A stretch of 40,171 nt of DNA from Clostridia bacterium (GTDB lineage: Bacteria > Bacillota > Clostridia > Oscillospirales > CAG-272). The stretch is taken from assembly GCA_029007295.1 (NCBI GenBank), contig JAQXHN010000051.1:1-40171 (forward strand), written 5' to 3'. Each line of letters begins with the position of its first letter. The stretch's first letter is position 1. Under the pieces are notes generated by a model. It was given only the letters and a program-made list of their open reading frames with translations, did no database searches and was not told the DNA's origin. A program made the translations under genes and the position numbers. Below, piece after piece: positions 22,399 to 30,762 of this stretch.

Positions 22399-23639
22399 TA
22401 TTTTGCACCGTCCTTTGCTTTAATTGCGCTTTTCTTTGCTTTTTTTGCCTTCAACGCTTTAATCGGGTGTAGATCTCCTATTTCCTTGGTTCCCATAATT
22501 CCCTTTCTGAAGAACAGAACGACAATCATAATTACAACGGAGAATACGACCATTCTGAAGCCGTTTTTGAGCAACGGAACCTTGGTTGTACCGATAAAGG
22601 TTTCTTCATCGAGGAAACGCAGCCACCACTCGGAGCAGGATACATAAAGGAAGGTGGCAATAATACTTCCCGATATAGAGCCTATTCCGCCGATTACGAC
22701 GATAAGCAGAATTTCGTAAGTGAGAGTTGTTGTAAACACCTTCGCCTGTGCATTGGATACATACATTGCAAACAACGCTCCGGAAATTCCTGCAAAGAAC
22801 GAGCTGACAACAAATGAGAGTCTTTTGTGCTTTGAGAGGTTGATGCCCATTGCCTCCGCCGCAATTTCATCGTCGCGTATCGCCTTGAAGGCTCTGCCGT
22901 ATGTGGAATTAACTAACAGCACAATGAATATAATGCAAACGGTTGCTACGATAAACGGGACCAGCGTCGACAGATAAACCATAGTCTCGCCCGTCTGCGA
23001 ATTCTTGATATTAAACGCAGAAAAATTCGGGAAGTTTTTAATCATATTAGCGCCGTTCGTTATCTTGCCGAGCTTTTGCCATTTGAAAACTGCGCCGAGT
23101 ATTTCCGCAAATCCGAGAGTGGCTATAGCAAGATAATCGCTCTTTAAACGAAGCACGGGAAAGCCTATGAGCCATGCGAATACAGCGGCAATGCATCCTG
23201 CAATAAGTATTGCAATAATAACGCTTAAAATCAGTGAAACGGCACCGCCTCCTCCGTCCTTGCCGAAAACGGAATTTAATAAATCCTGAATCGACTGCTT
23301 AATTGCAGAACCGCCGTACAAATAATATACCTGCTCGCGCGAGTCGCCGGGAACCATCAGGATCGCATAGGTATATGCTCCGAGAAGCATAAAGCCCGCC
23401 TGACCTAATGAGAATAGCCCGGTAAAACCGTTCAGAAGGTTCATCGAAACAGCAACAAGCGAGTACACCGCCGCTTTTTTCAGCACGGTGAAAAGCACGC
23501 TCGTCGGATAAAGTATATCCGGAACACCGGGAATTATCTTATGTAAATTTTCCAATAGCACGATAAGCCCGAACACAATGAGTATTCCGATTATCGCACC
23601 GTAAGTTTTTCTTTTGCTCTTGGGTTCTAATGTAGTCAT
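22398..23639 (-). CDS. livM: Branched-chain amino-acid ABC transporter permease LivM
   Basis: A 413-residue inner-membrane subunit with about ten hydrophobic segments. Family marks are LFSLGQAGFMLLGAY near 85, a cytoplasmic loop RAFKAIRDDEIAAEAMGI near 265 that contacts the ATPases, and GGIGSISGSIIATFLY near 325. The C-terminal tail is rich in Ala and Lys and should lie in the cytoplasm. AAGGAGG precedes the ATG. It follows livH by 11 bases. Confidence 0.95.
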   Translation of the reverse strand: MTTLEPKSKRKTYGAIIGILIVFGLIVLLENLHKIIPGVPDILYPTSVLFTVLKKAAVYSLVAVSMNLLNGFTGLFSLGQAGFMLLGAYTYAILMVPGDSREQVYYLYGGSAIKQSIQDLLNSVFGKDGGGGAVSLILSVIIAILIAGCIAAVFAWLIGFPVLRLKSDYLAIATLGFAEILGAVFKWQKLGKITNGANMIKNFPNFSAFNIKNSQTGETMVYLSTLVPFIVATVCIIFIVLLVNSTYGRAFKAIRDDEIAAEAMGINLSKHKRLSFVVSSFFAGISGALFAMYVSNAQAKVFTTTLTYEILLIVVIGGIGSISGSIIATFLYVSCSEWWLRFLDEETFIGTTKVPLLKNGFRMVVFSVVIMIVVLFFRKGIMGTKEIGDLHPIKALKAKKAKKSAIKAKDGAK

Positions 23640-23650
23640 TTTAGCCCTCC

Positions 23651-24544
23651 TTATACCTTTTCGGCTGTTTTCTCACCGAAAAGTCCGGTCGGCTTGAAAA
23701 TAAGTATGATTATCAAAAGCGCAAAGGTGAATGCGTCGGAGAATACCGAAACATCCCACGCCGACGGCAAGGCCTTTATCACCGTTTCGCAGATACCGAT
23801 AATAAATGCTCCTATTACGGCGCCGGGAATCGAACCGATGCCGCCGAATACCGCCGCAACAAACGCCTTAAGTCCCGGCAGTGCGCCGATTGTAGGCGTT
23901 ACCGCCGTATATGTCGAAAAGTAAAGCACCGAGCCTACCGCCGCCAAAAGCGAGCCGATAACGAAAGTAACGGAAATAACCGAGTTTATCTTAATTCCCA
24001 TAAGCCGACTTGTTTCAAAGTCCTTTGACACGGCGCGCATTGCCATACCTATCTTGGTATGATTGATTAACAGCGTAAGCAATACTACAAGAAGAATAAC
24101 AAGCACCGGCGTGATAATTACAACCGTCTTTGTAGGTGTTCCCGCAATATTGACCGTCCTTGTCAGGAAGGAAAGCTTCTCAAAGGGATATGTCATCGGC
24201 TGTCCGCCGGTAACATATGTCGCAAGATTCTGCAAAAGATAGCTTACTCCGATTGCCGAAATCATAACCGACATCCTAGGCGCTGCTCGCAAAGGCTTAT
24301 ATGCGGCGCGTTCGATGAAAAAGCCGAGCGCAACCGTTAGTATAAGCACCAGCGGAATTGTAATATACATAGGCATTGAAGCCGATATATATATACACAT
24401 AAGTCCGGCAACCATAAATACGTCGCCGTGAGCAAAATTTATAAGGCGAAGGATTCCGTATACCATCGTATATCCTATCGCTATCAGTGCATACTGTCCG
24501 CCTACCGAAATACCGGACAGGACTATTGATATTAAATAATTCAT
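23651..24544 (-). CDS. livH: Branched-chain amino-acid ABC transporter permease LivH
   Basis: A 297-residue inner-membrane subunit with about eight hydrophobic segments. Typical LivH stretches are LRLINFAHGDVFMV near 33, the loop GMAMRAVSKDFETSRLMGI near 167, and FGGIGSIPGAVIGAF near 235. It lies after the binding-protein gene, from which it is separated by about 100 bases that include a strong hairpin (24587-24625), so its expression may be lower than that of the binding protein. The ribosome site is weak (AGAGAA). Confidence 0.95.
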   Translation of the reverse strand: MNYLISIVLSGISVGGQYALIAIGYTMVYGILRLINFAHGDVFMVAGLMCIYISASMPMYITIPLVLILTVALGFFIERAAYKPLRAAPRMSVMISAIGVSYLLQNLATYVTGGQPMTYPFEKLSFLTRTVNIAGTPTKTVVIITPVLVILLVVLLTLLINHTKIGMAMRAVSKDFETSRLMGIKINSVISVTFVIGSLLAAVGSVLYFSTYTAVTPTIGALPGLKAFVAAVFGGIGSIPGAVIGAFIIGICETVIKALPSAWDVSVFSDAFTFALLIIILIFKPTGLFGEKTAEKV

Positions 24545-24586
24545 ATAAAATCGTTCTCTTTCGGAAAAGACATGGAGATTTAAACG

Positions 24587-24625
24587 GCTTCACCCTTTGA
24601 CGGATATTCCGCCAAAGGGTGAAGT
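24587..24625 (-). other. Intercistronic hairpin between livJ and livH
   Basis: Twelve perfect bases (CTTCACCCTTTG and complement, 24588-24599 and 24614-24625) continue inward with CGG/CCG around ATATT. No T run follows on the minus strand, so it is unlikely to be a full terminator. Such hairpins often protect the upstream message or dampen downstream expression, which suits an abundant binding protein and scarcer permeases. Confidence 0.7.
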
Positions 24626-24643
24626 CCATCTAATTCTTACCTG

Positions 24644-25834
24644 TTATTTAGAAGAACCGGTCTGAACGGTTTCAAGCTGCCATACGCCGTCAGCGGTATT
24701 GATTGTTTTGATATATGCGGTATCGCGAATCGCATCGCCCTGTTCGTCGAAGGATATATCGCCGGATACGCCGGTGTACTTGACGGTTCCCAGAGCTTTC
24801 TTAATAGCGCCCTTGTCTGCGGAGTTTGCAGCCTTGATTGCCTCAAGAGCAACATAGTATGCGTCATAGCCCATTGCGGTAACTGCGGAAATTACGTCGT
24901 CGCCGCCGTTTGCGGTCTTTGCGTCCGCATTTGAGTTGATATATTCCTTAATGCCCTTGTCGAACTCCTCCGAGCCGCCCTCCTGATAGAAGGTGGAAAC
25001 ATAGAGCTTAAGAGACGTACCTTTTGCCGCAGCAAGAACCTTGTTATCGTCAAGCGTGTCGGAGCCGAGTATTGCGGCTTCAATTCCGAGAGAATCGGCC
25101 TGTGTAACAATCTGCGTAGCATAAGCTATCGATACGGGTGTGAATATTACGTCTGCTTTCTCGTTCTTTGCCTTGTTAAGGTAGGAGGAGAAATCCGAGT
25201 TGTTTGTCGGGAAGGAGTCGGTAATAACCTTACCGCCGGCAGCTTCAAACACCTTGGTAAAGTAGCTTATAAGTCCCTGGTCGTATTCGTTTCCGTTTTC
25301 GCCGAGGCAGTAAGCAACCTTAGCGCTGAGCTTCTCCATTGCAAAGGAAGCAAGGACATCAGCCTGGAAGTCGTCAAGGAAGCAAATTCTGTTATAGTAA
25401 TCATTGCCTGCAGTAACATTGGGGTTTGTGCAGGTAATACCGAGCGCACAAAGTCCCGCTTCATCAAAAATGGGACCTGCCGCCATTGATACGCCGGAGC
25501 CGTACGAGCCGAGCACCATTGCTACGCCCTTGCTGACAAGCTGAGACGCCGCCGTAGGAGCCTTATCCGTGGAAGAGCCGTTGTCAACGATCTCAAGCTC
25601 AACCTTGTATTCCTCGCCGTTAATGGTAACGGTAGGCGTCTTTGAGTTTGCATACTGAACGCCGAGGGTTTCCTTTTTACCGCCCGAGGCAGAGTCTCCG
25701 GTTGAAGGCTCGAAAACTCCTATCCTGATTACTTTTTCGCTGTTTCCGTCTTCCGTCTTGTTTGATGAACCGCATCCTGCAAGACAGGAAACGCACATCA
25801 ATACTGCAAGTACGAGTGCTGAAAACTTTTTCAT
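24644..25834 (-). CDS. livJ: Branched-chain amino-acid (Leu/Ile/Val) binding lipoprotein
   Basis: A 396-residue solute-binding protein of the Peripla_BP_6 family. Start 25834 is preferred over an ATG two codons earlier because AGGAG then lies nine bases away. The signal ends in the lipobox LAGC, so it is anchored outside the membrane. The mature domain starts with VIRIGVFEPSTGDSASGGK, typical of LIV-binding proteins, and has the two-lobe pattern with VLGSYGSGVS near 110 and DADSLG-like hinge stretches near 240. Relatives bind other amino acids or amides, so the exact ligand is inferred. It is the first gene of the liv operon. Confidence 0.93.
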   Translation of the reverse strand: MKKFSALVLAVLMCVSCLAGCGSSNKTEDGNSEKVIRIGVFEPSTGDSASGGKKETLGVQYANSKTPTVTINGEEYKVELEIVDNGSSTDKAPTAASQLVSKGVAMVLGSYGSGVSMAAGPIFDEAGLCALGITCTNPNVTAGNDYYNRICFLDDFQADVLASFAMEKLSAKVAYCLGENGNEYDQGLISYFTKVFEAAGGKVITDSFPTNNSDFSSYLNKAKNEKADVIFTPVSIAYATQIVTQADSLGIEAAILGSDTLDDNKVLAAAKGTSLKLYVSTFYQEGGSEEFDKGIKEYINSNADAKTANGGDDVISAVTAMGYDAYYVALEAIKAANSADKGAIKKALGTVKYTGVSGDISFDEQGDAIRDTAYIKTINTADGVWQLETVQTGSSK

Positions 25835-25861
25835 AAACATATTCTCCTGAAAAAATTTATT

Positions 25862-25918
25862 TAGTGCATATACACTATACTTTTCTGGTATTGTACCACA
25901 CTATGTAGTGAAAGTCAA
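25862..25918 (-). promoter_or_regulatory. liv operon promoter with two matching palindromes
   Basis: TTGACT (25913-25918), a 17-base spacer and TACAAT (25890-25895). CACTA-TG-TAGTG (25899-25910) lies in the spacer. TAGTG-CATATA-CACTA (25862-25877) lies downstream of the start. The same half-sites in both suggest one dimeric repressor binding twice, with centres 35 bases apart. The regulator is not identified. Confidence 0.75.
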
Positions 25919-25922
25919 CAAA

Positions 25923-25957
25923 AAATTTACAAAAAAATCAATCTTGCTTGTAAATTT
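25923..25957. repeat. Inverted repeat upstream of the liv promoter
   Basis: Ten-base perfect arms, AAATTTACAA (25923-25932) and TTGTAAATTT (25948-25957), are separated by 15 bases. They lie directly upstream of the liv -35. The wider gap between livJ and hppA (25835-26144, about 310 bases) is AT-rich and holds only this repeat and the two divergent promoters. Confidence 0.6.
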
Positions 25958-26061
25958 AATAAAAGCTCAGCAGACTTTGTTATATTTCTATGCAATTAAC
26001 ATTATTTATGTCAATCTTAACATTTTCTCATTCTTATTATGTTAAAATTATCAAAAAAACA

Positions 26062-26090
26062 TTGACAAATAAATCACAAATGATTATAAT
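26062..26090 (+). promoter_or_regulatory. Perfect-consensus sigma-A promoter of hppA
   Basis: TTGACA (26062-26067), exactly 17 bases, then TATAAT (26085-26090). The gene starts about 50 bases after the predicted start site. No operator-like palindrome overlaps it, so high constitutive expression is likely. Confidence 0.93.
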
Positions 26091-26144
26091 AGTAAACCAC
26101 AAGCGAATTTAATTAAATAAATTTTATTATTCGGAGAACAAATT

Positions 26145-28259
26145 ATGACTACAGCTTTAGTTCTCGTGCCGCTTATCGGCGCAATCATCGCACTGCTTTT
26201 TGCAGGCTGTAACGCTATAAAGGTCAAAAAGGCAGACCGAGGCGATGAAAAGGTTATCGCAATTTCCGATTCCATAAGGGACGGCGCTTCCGCCTTTTTG
26301 GCAAGGCAGTACAAAACCGTTTCGGTGTTTTTTGTCGCAGTGTTCGCACTGCTTCTCGCAATGTCATATTTCGGTCTTGTAAATTCATACACGCCCTATG
26401 CATTTATCACGGGCGGACTCTTTTCCGGACTGTCCGGTTTTTTCGGTATGAAAATTGCCACTGCAGCCAACGGCAGAACGACAACCGCAGCCGAAAAGAG
26501 TCTTAATTGCGGACTTCGCATTGCGTTTTCGGCAGGCTCGGTTATGGGCTTTGTCGTTGTAGGTCTCGGATTGCTGGACATGAGCGTTTGGTACATTCTT
26601 TTAAAATACTTATTTAAGGAGGGAGCCGAAACCATAACATCCGCAATGCTTACCTTCGGCGTCGGCGCCTCCTCCATGGCTATTTTCGCCCGTGTAGGCG
26701 GCGGTATTTTCACAAAAGCCGCCGATGTCGGAGCAGACCTTGTTGGTAAGGTTGAGGCCGGCATTCCCGAGGACGACCCCCGAAATCCTGCGGTTATTGC
26801 CGATAATGTAGGCGATAACGTAGGCGATGTTGCAGGCATGGGCGCCGATCTGTACGAGTCCTACGTCGGCTCGCTTGTTTCGTCTATGGCGCTTGCGTTT
26901 GCCGCATTTAAAACGGCAAACGGCAGTATTGAAGCAAAATTTCTGTTGCTCCCTATGATCCTTGCGGCAGTAGGTATTCTTGCCTCGGTTATCGGAACGT
27001 TTTTTGTTAAAACAAAAGAAAATCTTGATCAGAAGCAGCTTCTTAAAGCGCTTCGCCGAGGCACCGTCGGCGCAGGCATACTGTTTGCCGCCGCAGCCTT
27101 TCCCATTCTTTACTTTATTCTCGGTAAAGAAAACAACTACCTCGGCTTCTATTTTTCAATTATCGTCGGTCTTGTTTCCGGTATTTTAATCGGTTTGTTT
27201 ACCGAGTACATGACCAGCGACACATACGCCCCCACAAAAAAGCTTGCGTCAAAAAGTGAAACAGGCACCGCAACCGTTGTTATCGGCGGTTTGTCCCTCG
27301 GACTTATCTCTGTTGCGGGACCTATTATTATTGTAGCTATTGCAATTATCGGTTCTTATCTGCTTCCCGGCGGAGGCGATAAGGGTCTGCTCGGTATTGC
27401 TCTTGCCGCCGTCGGCATGCTGTCTACTCTGGGTATTACTCTTGCAACAGACGCTTACGGTCCGGTTGCCGATAATGCGGGCGGTATCGCCGAGATGGCG
27501 GGAAAGCCCGAAATCGTAAGACAGAGGACCGACGCACTTGATTCGCTCGGAAACACTACGGCCGCAACGGGCAAGGGCTTTGCAATCGGCTCTGCCGCAC
27601 TTACGGCGCTCGCCCTTATCGTATCGTATAAGGATGATCTGCTAAAGGCAATCGACGGTCTTACTAAGGAAAATCTCAAGTTCGACCTTACAAATCCCTG
27701 CGTTTTGGTCGGATTGTTCATAGGAGCCATGCTTCCTTTTGTATTTTCCGCTCTCACAATGAATTCAGTAGGATCAGCCGCACAAAAGGTTGTCGTAGAG
27801 GTACGCAGACAGTTTAAGGAAATACCGGGTCTTCTTCAGGGCACGGGTAAGCCGGATTACAGAAGCTGCGTCGATATCTGTGCAAAGAGCGCGCTTTCCA
27901 ATATGATCGCCCCGGCTCTTTTGGCTATTCTTACTCCCGTTGCCGTATCCCTCTTGCTCGGATATACGGGCGTTGTCGGCATGCTGATGGGAGCCACCGT
28001 TTCCGGCTTCCTGCTTGCGATTATGATGTCAAACTCCGGCGGCGCCTGGGATAACGCAAAGAAGTATATTGAAAGAGGAAACTTCGGCGGAAAAGGCAGT
28101 GAACAGCATAAGGCGACCGTTGTCGGCGATACGGTGGGCGACCCGTTGAAGGACACCTCCGGTCCGTCAATCAACATTTTGATTAAGCTGATTTCGGTTG
28201 TTTCGATTACGGTTATTTCACTTGCAAAAATAGGGCTGTTACAGAATTTGTTAAAATAA
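26145..28259 (+). CDS. hppA: Membrane-bound pyrophosphatase, ion-pumping, K+-dependent type
   Basis: A 704-residue pump with about 16 membrane segments. It couples pyrophosphate hydrolysis to H+ or Na+ export. The catalytic stretches are DVGADLVGKVE near 190, DDPRNPAVIADNVGDNVGD near 206, the DAYGPVADNAGGIAEM block near 435, and DTVGDPLKDTSGP near 665. GNTTAATGKG near 470 has Ala where K+-independent pumps have Lys, so it should need K+. In that subfamily many members move Na+, some H+, and some both; the motifs read here do not decide. GGAG precedes the ATG. It stands alone between its own promoter and terminator. Confidence 0.96.
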   Translation: MTTALVLVPLIGAIIALLFAGCNAIKVKKADRGDEKVIAISDSIRDGASAFLARQYKTVSVFFVAVFALLLAMSYFGLVNSYTPYAFITGGLFSGLSGFFGMKIATAANGRTTTAAEKSLNCGLRIAFSAGSVMGFVVVGLGLLDMSVWYILLKYLFKEGAETITSAMLTFGVGASSMAIFARVGGGIFTKAADVGADLVGKVEAGIPEDDPRNPAVIADNVGDNVGDVAGMGADLYESYVGSLVSSMALAFAAFKTANGSIEAKFLLLPMILAAVGILASVIGTFFVKTKENLDQKQLLKALRRGTVGAGILFAAAAFPILYFILGKENNYLGFYFSIIVGLVSGILIGLFTEYMTSDTYAPTKKLASKSETGTATVVIGGLSLGLISVAGPIIIVAIAIIGSYLLPGGGDKGLLGIALAAVGMLSTLGITLATDAYGPVADNAGGIAEMAGKPEIVRQRTDALDSLGNTTAATGKGFAIGSAALTALALIVSYKDDLLKAIDGLTKENLKFDLTNPCVLVGLFIGAMLPFVFSALTMNSVGSAAQKVVVEVRRQFKEIPGLLQGTGKPDYRSCVDICAKSALSNMIAPALLAILTPVAVSLLLGYTGVVGMLMGATVSGFLLAIMMSNSGGAWDNAKKYIERGNFGGKGSEQHKATVVGDTVGDPLKDTSGPSINILIKLISVVSITVISLAKIGLLQNLLK

Positions 28260-28306
28260 ACGCTCATGAAACGTCATGAAAGCAAAGGAGCGTTAAAACG
28301 GAAATT

Positions 28307-28341
28307 AATCCCCTGACGGCGAGCCGTCAGGGGATTTTTTT
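28307..28341 (+). terminator. Intrinsic terminator of hppA
   Basis: A 13-base perfect stem (28307-28319 and 28324-28336) with a four-base loop, then seven T. Just before it, AACGCTC/GAGCGTT (28259-28265 and 28288-28294) form a weaker hairpin that overlaps the stop codon and encloses CATGAAA twice. It may also stop the convergent eight-gene operon. Confidence 0.93.
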
Positions 28342-28392
28342 ACGTAATTAAAATCGGCTGTCGGATAAATTTTCGGAAACGATTATTATAAT

Positions 28393-29601
28393 TCAGTTCT
28401 GCTTTGCCCATTCCGGCAGAAATTCTTCATCCACCGTATCTCGGACAATCTCGAAAAGGTCTTCACGGTCGGCTGTGATACCGTAAACATTGCCGAAGGT
28501 CTTCGCCATATCGTCGTTAAAGTCATAAAGGAAGTACACGTGTCCGTTATAATAGCTCGGTCCGAAATTAAACACCGTCGGATTAAATAACGGATTTTCT
28601 ATTGTAAATTCACCGCCCGCTTGCACAACATCGAGTGTAACCACTGCCCCGAGCATATTCGACGCCCTTTGCATCACCGCTACAAAATCGCCGAGCGAGT
28701 AAATACAAAGCGTTTTGTTTCCGTTCTCGCCCGTGAGCCATTCCACGGGCTGAATAACGTGCGGATGATGTCCGATTATAAGGTCTGCTCCGCAGTCGGC
28801 AATCAGCTGTGCGACTCTTTTTTGTTCCTCCGACGGGGTAAAGGAATTTTCCACGCCCCAGTGCATTGACACAAAAACCATATCTGCGCTTTCTTTAGCC
28901 AGGGCAATGCTTCTTTCTATATCATTATCGTTGATATACGGAATATACGTCGTGCTGTCGCCTCTTACGCTGTATCCGTTTGTGGAGTAGGTAAATGCGA
29001 CAAACGCAATTTTAATTCCGTTCCTCTCTACGATTCTCGGCGTCATAAAATCCTGTTCGGATTCATATCCGCCGACCATGGTAATATCGTCGAAGCTTTT
29101 GTAGAACTGTATAGTGCTTTCAAGACCGGAGGTGCCCATATCGAGCATATGATTATTGGCTATCGAAATAACATCGAAGCCGACGGTTCTTAAATCGTAC
29201 AGCAGATCTCTTGGGGAATTAAACTGCGGATAGTCGCTGTATTTGTATTCCTCGCCGGCCATCAGCGTTTCCTGATTTACAAAAGCAATATCGGCGCTCT
29301 CAATAACCGACCGAACATACTGATAATTCGGAAGAAAGTTGTATTCCTTTGTGCCGTCGCTTCTTTTCTTGGCGTCGGTAAAGCCCGCCTGATAAATAAT
29401 ATCGTCGCCGCAAAGGGCAACGCTTATTCTTTTTTCGGGCAAGGGATCGGTATCGGCGGCAGGATTCGAAGACCCGATGCCGGAATATAAAACGTCTTTT
29501 CTGCCTACTCCGACATTTTCTTTTTGAACCGTAGACTTTGAAGCGCAGGAAACAGTCAGGGAAAGCGCAAACAGTAACAGTACAGAAATAATTTTTTTCA
29601 T
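28393..29601 (-). CDS. CapA family lipoprotein (poly-gamma-glutamate synthesis-like)
   Basis: A 402-residue exported protein with a metallophosphatase-like fold (PGA_cap family). The start at 29601 has AAGGGG nine bases upstream; a longer frame would add 26 residues that hide the signal. The lipobox is VSC after a hydrophobic core. Family motifs are ALCGDDIIY near 62, NQETLM near 110, NNHMLDMG near 150, VSMHWGVE near 245 and GHHPHVIQ near 275. CapA of Bacillus takes part in capsule polymer synthesis, but single lipoproteins like this one are common and their role is not settled. No capB or capC is nearby. It is the last gene of the long operon, 13 bases after tgt. Confidence 0.9.
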   Translation of the reverse strand: MKKIISVLLLFALSLTVSCASKSTVQKENVGVGRKDVLYSGIGSSNPAADTDPLPEKRISVALCGDDIIYQAGFTDAKKRSDGTKEYNFLPNYQYVRSVIESADIAFVNQETLMAGEEYKYSDYPQFNSPRDLLYDLRTVGFDVISIANNHMLDMGTSGLESTIQFYKSFDDITMVGGYESEQDFMTPRIVERNGIKIAFVAFTYSTNGYSVRGDSTTYIPYINDNDIERSIALAKESADMVFVSMHWGVENSFTPSEEQKRVAQLIADCGADLIIGHHPHVIQPVEWLTGENGNKTLCIYSLGDFVAVMQRASNMLGAVVTLDVVQAGGEFTIENPLFNPTVFNFGPSYYNGHVYFLYDFNDDMAKTFGNVYGITADREDLFEIVRDTVDEEFLPEWAKQN

Positions 29602-29614
29602 TATATCATACCCC

Positions 29615-30748
29615 TTACAGTCTTTGAGAAAGAATATCCGTATACTTCTTATAGAAAGATTCATAGTATCCGCCGTCAAGTGCGTCTCTGATTTTTTGCA
29701 TTAAGTCGTTGTAAAAGTACAGGTTGTGAAGAACGCAAAGTCTCATGCCGAGAGCCTCTCTCGCCTTGAAAAGATGGCGGATATACGAACGGGAGTAGCT
29801 GCGGCACGCCGGACATTGACAGTCCGGGTCGAGCGGCAGAGGGTCATCTGCGAATTTCTCATTCTGGACGTTGAGTTTTCCCTTCCAGGTGAAAATGTTT
29901 CCGTGGCGGGCGTTTCTGCTTGGCATTACGCAGTCAAAAAAATCAACCCCGCGGTAAACCGCCTCCAATATGTTGCACGGAGTGCCTACGCCCATTAAAT
30001 ATCTCGGCTTGTCGGAGGGCATATACGGTTCCACCGCCTCGATAATCCTATACATCTCGGAGGTTTCCTCTCCTACCGCAAGTCCGCCTATCGCATATCC
30101 GTCAAGGTCAAGTGAGGCAATTTCCTTCATGTGGTTAATTCTCAGATCCTCATAAACGCTTCCCTGATTTATTCCGAAAAGCATCTGCTTGGGATTTACC
30201 GTGCCCTCAAGGGAATTTAATCTTTTTAATTCGTCACGGCAGCGGATAAGCCAGCGAGTTGTTCTCTCGCAGGATTTTTCTGCATATTTGTACTCGGCGG
30301 GATTTTCAACGCATTCGTCAAACGCCATAGCAACGGTAGAGCCTAAATTCGATTGAATCTGCATGCTCTCCTCGGGCCCCATAAAGATTTTCGCCCCGTC
30401 CATGTGCGACTGAAAATGCACGCCCTCCTCGGTTATCCTACGCAGCTTTGCAAGCGAATATACCTGAAAGCCCCCGGAGTCGGTCAAAATGGGCTTGTCC
30501 CAATTAATAAATTTGTGCAAGCCCCCCATTTTACGGATTAAGCCGTCTCCCGGTCTTATGTGCAGGTGGTACGTGTTTGAAAGCTCGACCTGGCAGTTAA
30601 TTTCACGCAGGTCATCGGTGGATACGCCTCCCTTAATTGCGCCGGAGGTGCCGACATTCATAAATACGGGAGTCTGAACAGTCCCGTGAACTGTTTCCAT
30701 AACGCCCCGTCTTGCTTTTCCTTCTTGTTTGATTACTTTAAAACTCAT
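29615..30748 (-). CDS. tgt: tRNA-guanine transglycosylase
   Basis: A 377-residue enzyme that exchanges G34 in tRNAs with GUN anticodons for preQ1 or queuine. The TIM barrel has TDSGGFQVYSL near 89 with one active-site Asp and DCVMPSRNARHG near 260 with the nucleophile Asp. The zinc site is C-x-C-x2-C (CQCPAC near 305) followed by a distal His. Length matches the family. AAGGAAAG precedes the ATG, 14 bases after mutL. queA and other queuosine genes are not seen in the window. Confidence 0.97.
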   Translation of the reverse strand: MSFKVIKQEGKARRGVMETVHGTVQTPVFMNVGTSGAIKGGVSTDDLREINCQVELSNTYHLHIRPGDGLIRKMGGLHKFINWDKPILTDSGGFQVYSLAKLRRITEEGVHFQSHMDGAKIFMGPEESMQIQSNLGSTVAMAFDECVENPAEYKYAEKSCERTTRWLIRCRDELKRLNSLEGTVNPKQMLFGINQGSVYEDLRINHMKEIASLDLDGYAIGGLAVGEETSEMYRIIEAVEPYMPSDKPRYLMGVGTPCNILEAVYRGVDFFDCVMPSRNARHGNIFTWKGKLNVQNEKFADDPLPLDPDCQCPACRSYSRSYIRHLFKAREALGMRLCVLHNLYFYNDLMQKIRDALDGGYYESFYKKYTDILSQRL

Positions 30749-30762
30749 TCTGTCTTTCCTTT

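Noticed and set aside
25838..25860. CodY-like box near the livJ start
   Set aside because: It has several mismatches and coincides with the Shine-Dalgarno and an A/T-rich run.
29602..29679. N-terminal extension of the CapA-like gene
   Set aside because: It overlaps the end of tgt and hides the signal peptide; the ATG at 29601 has a good ribosome site.
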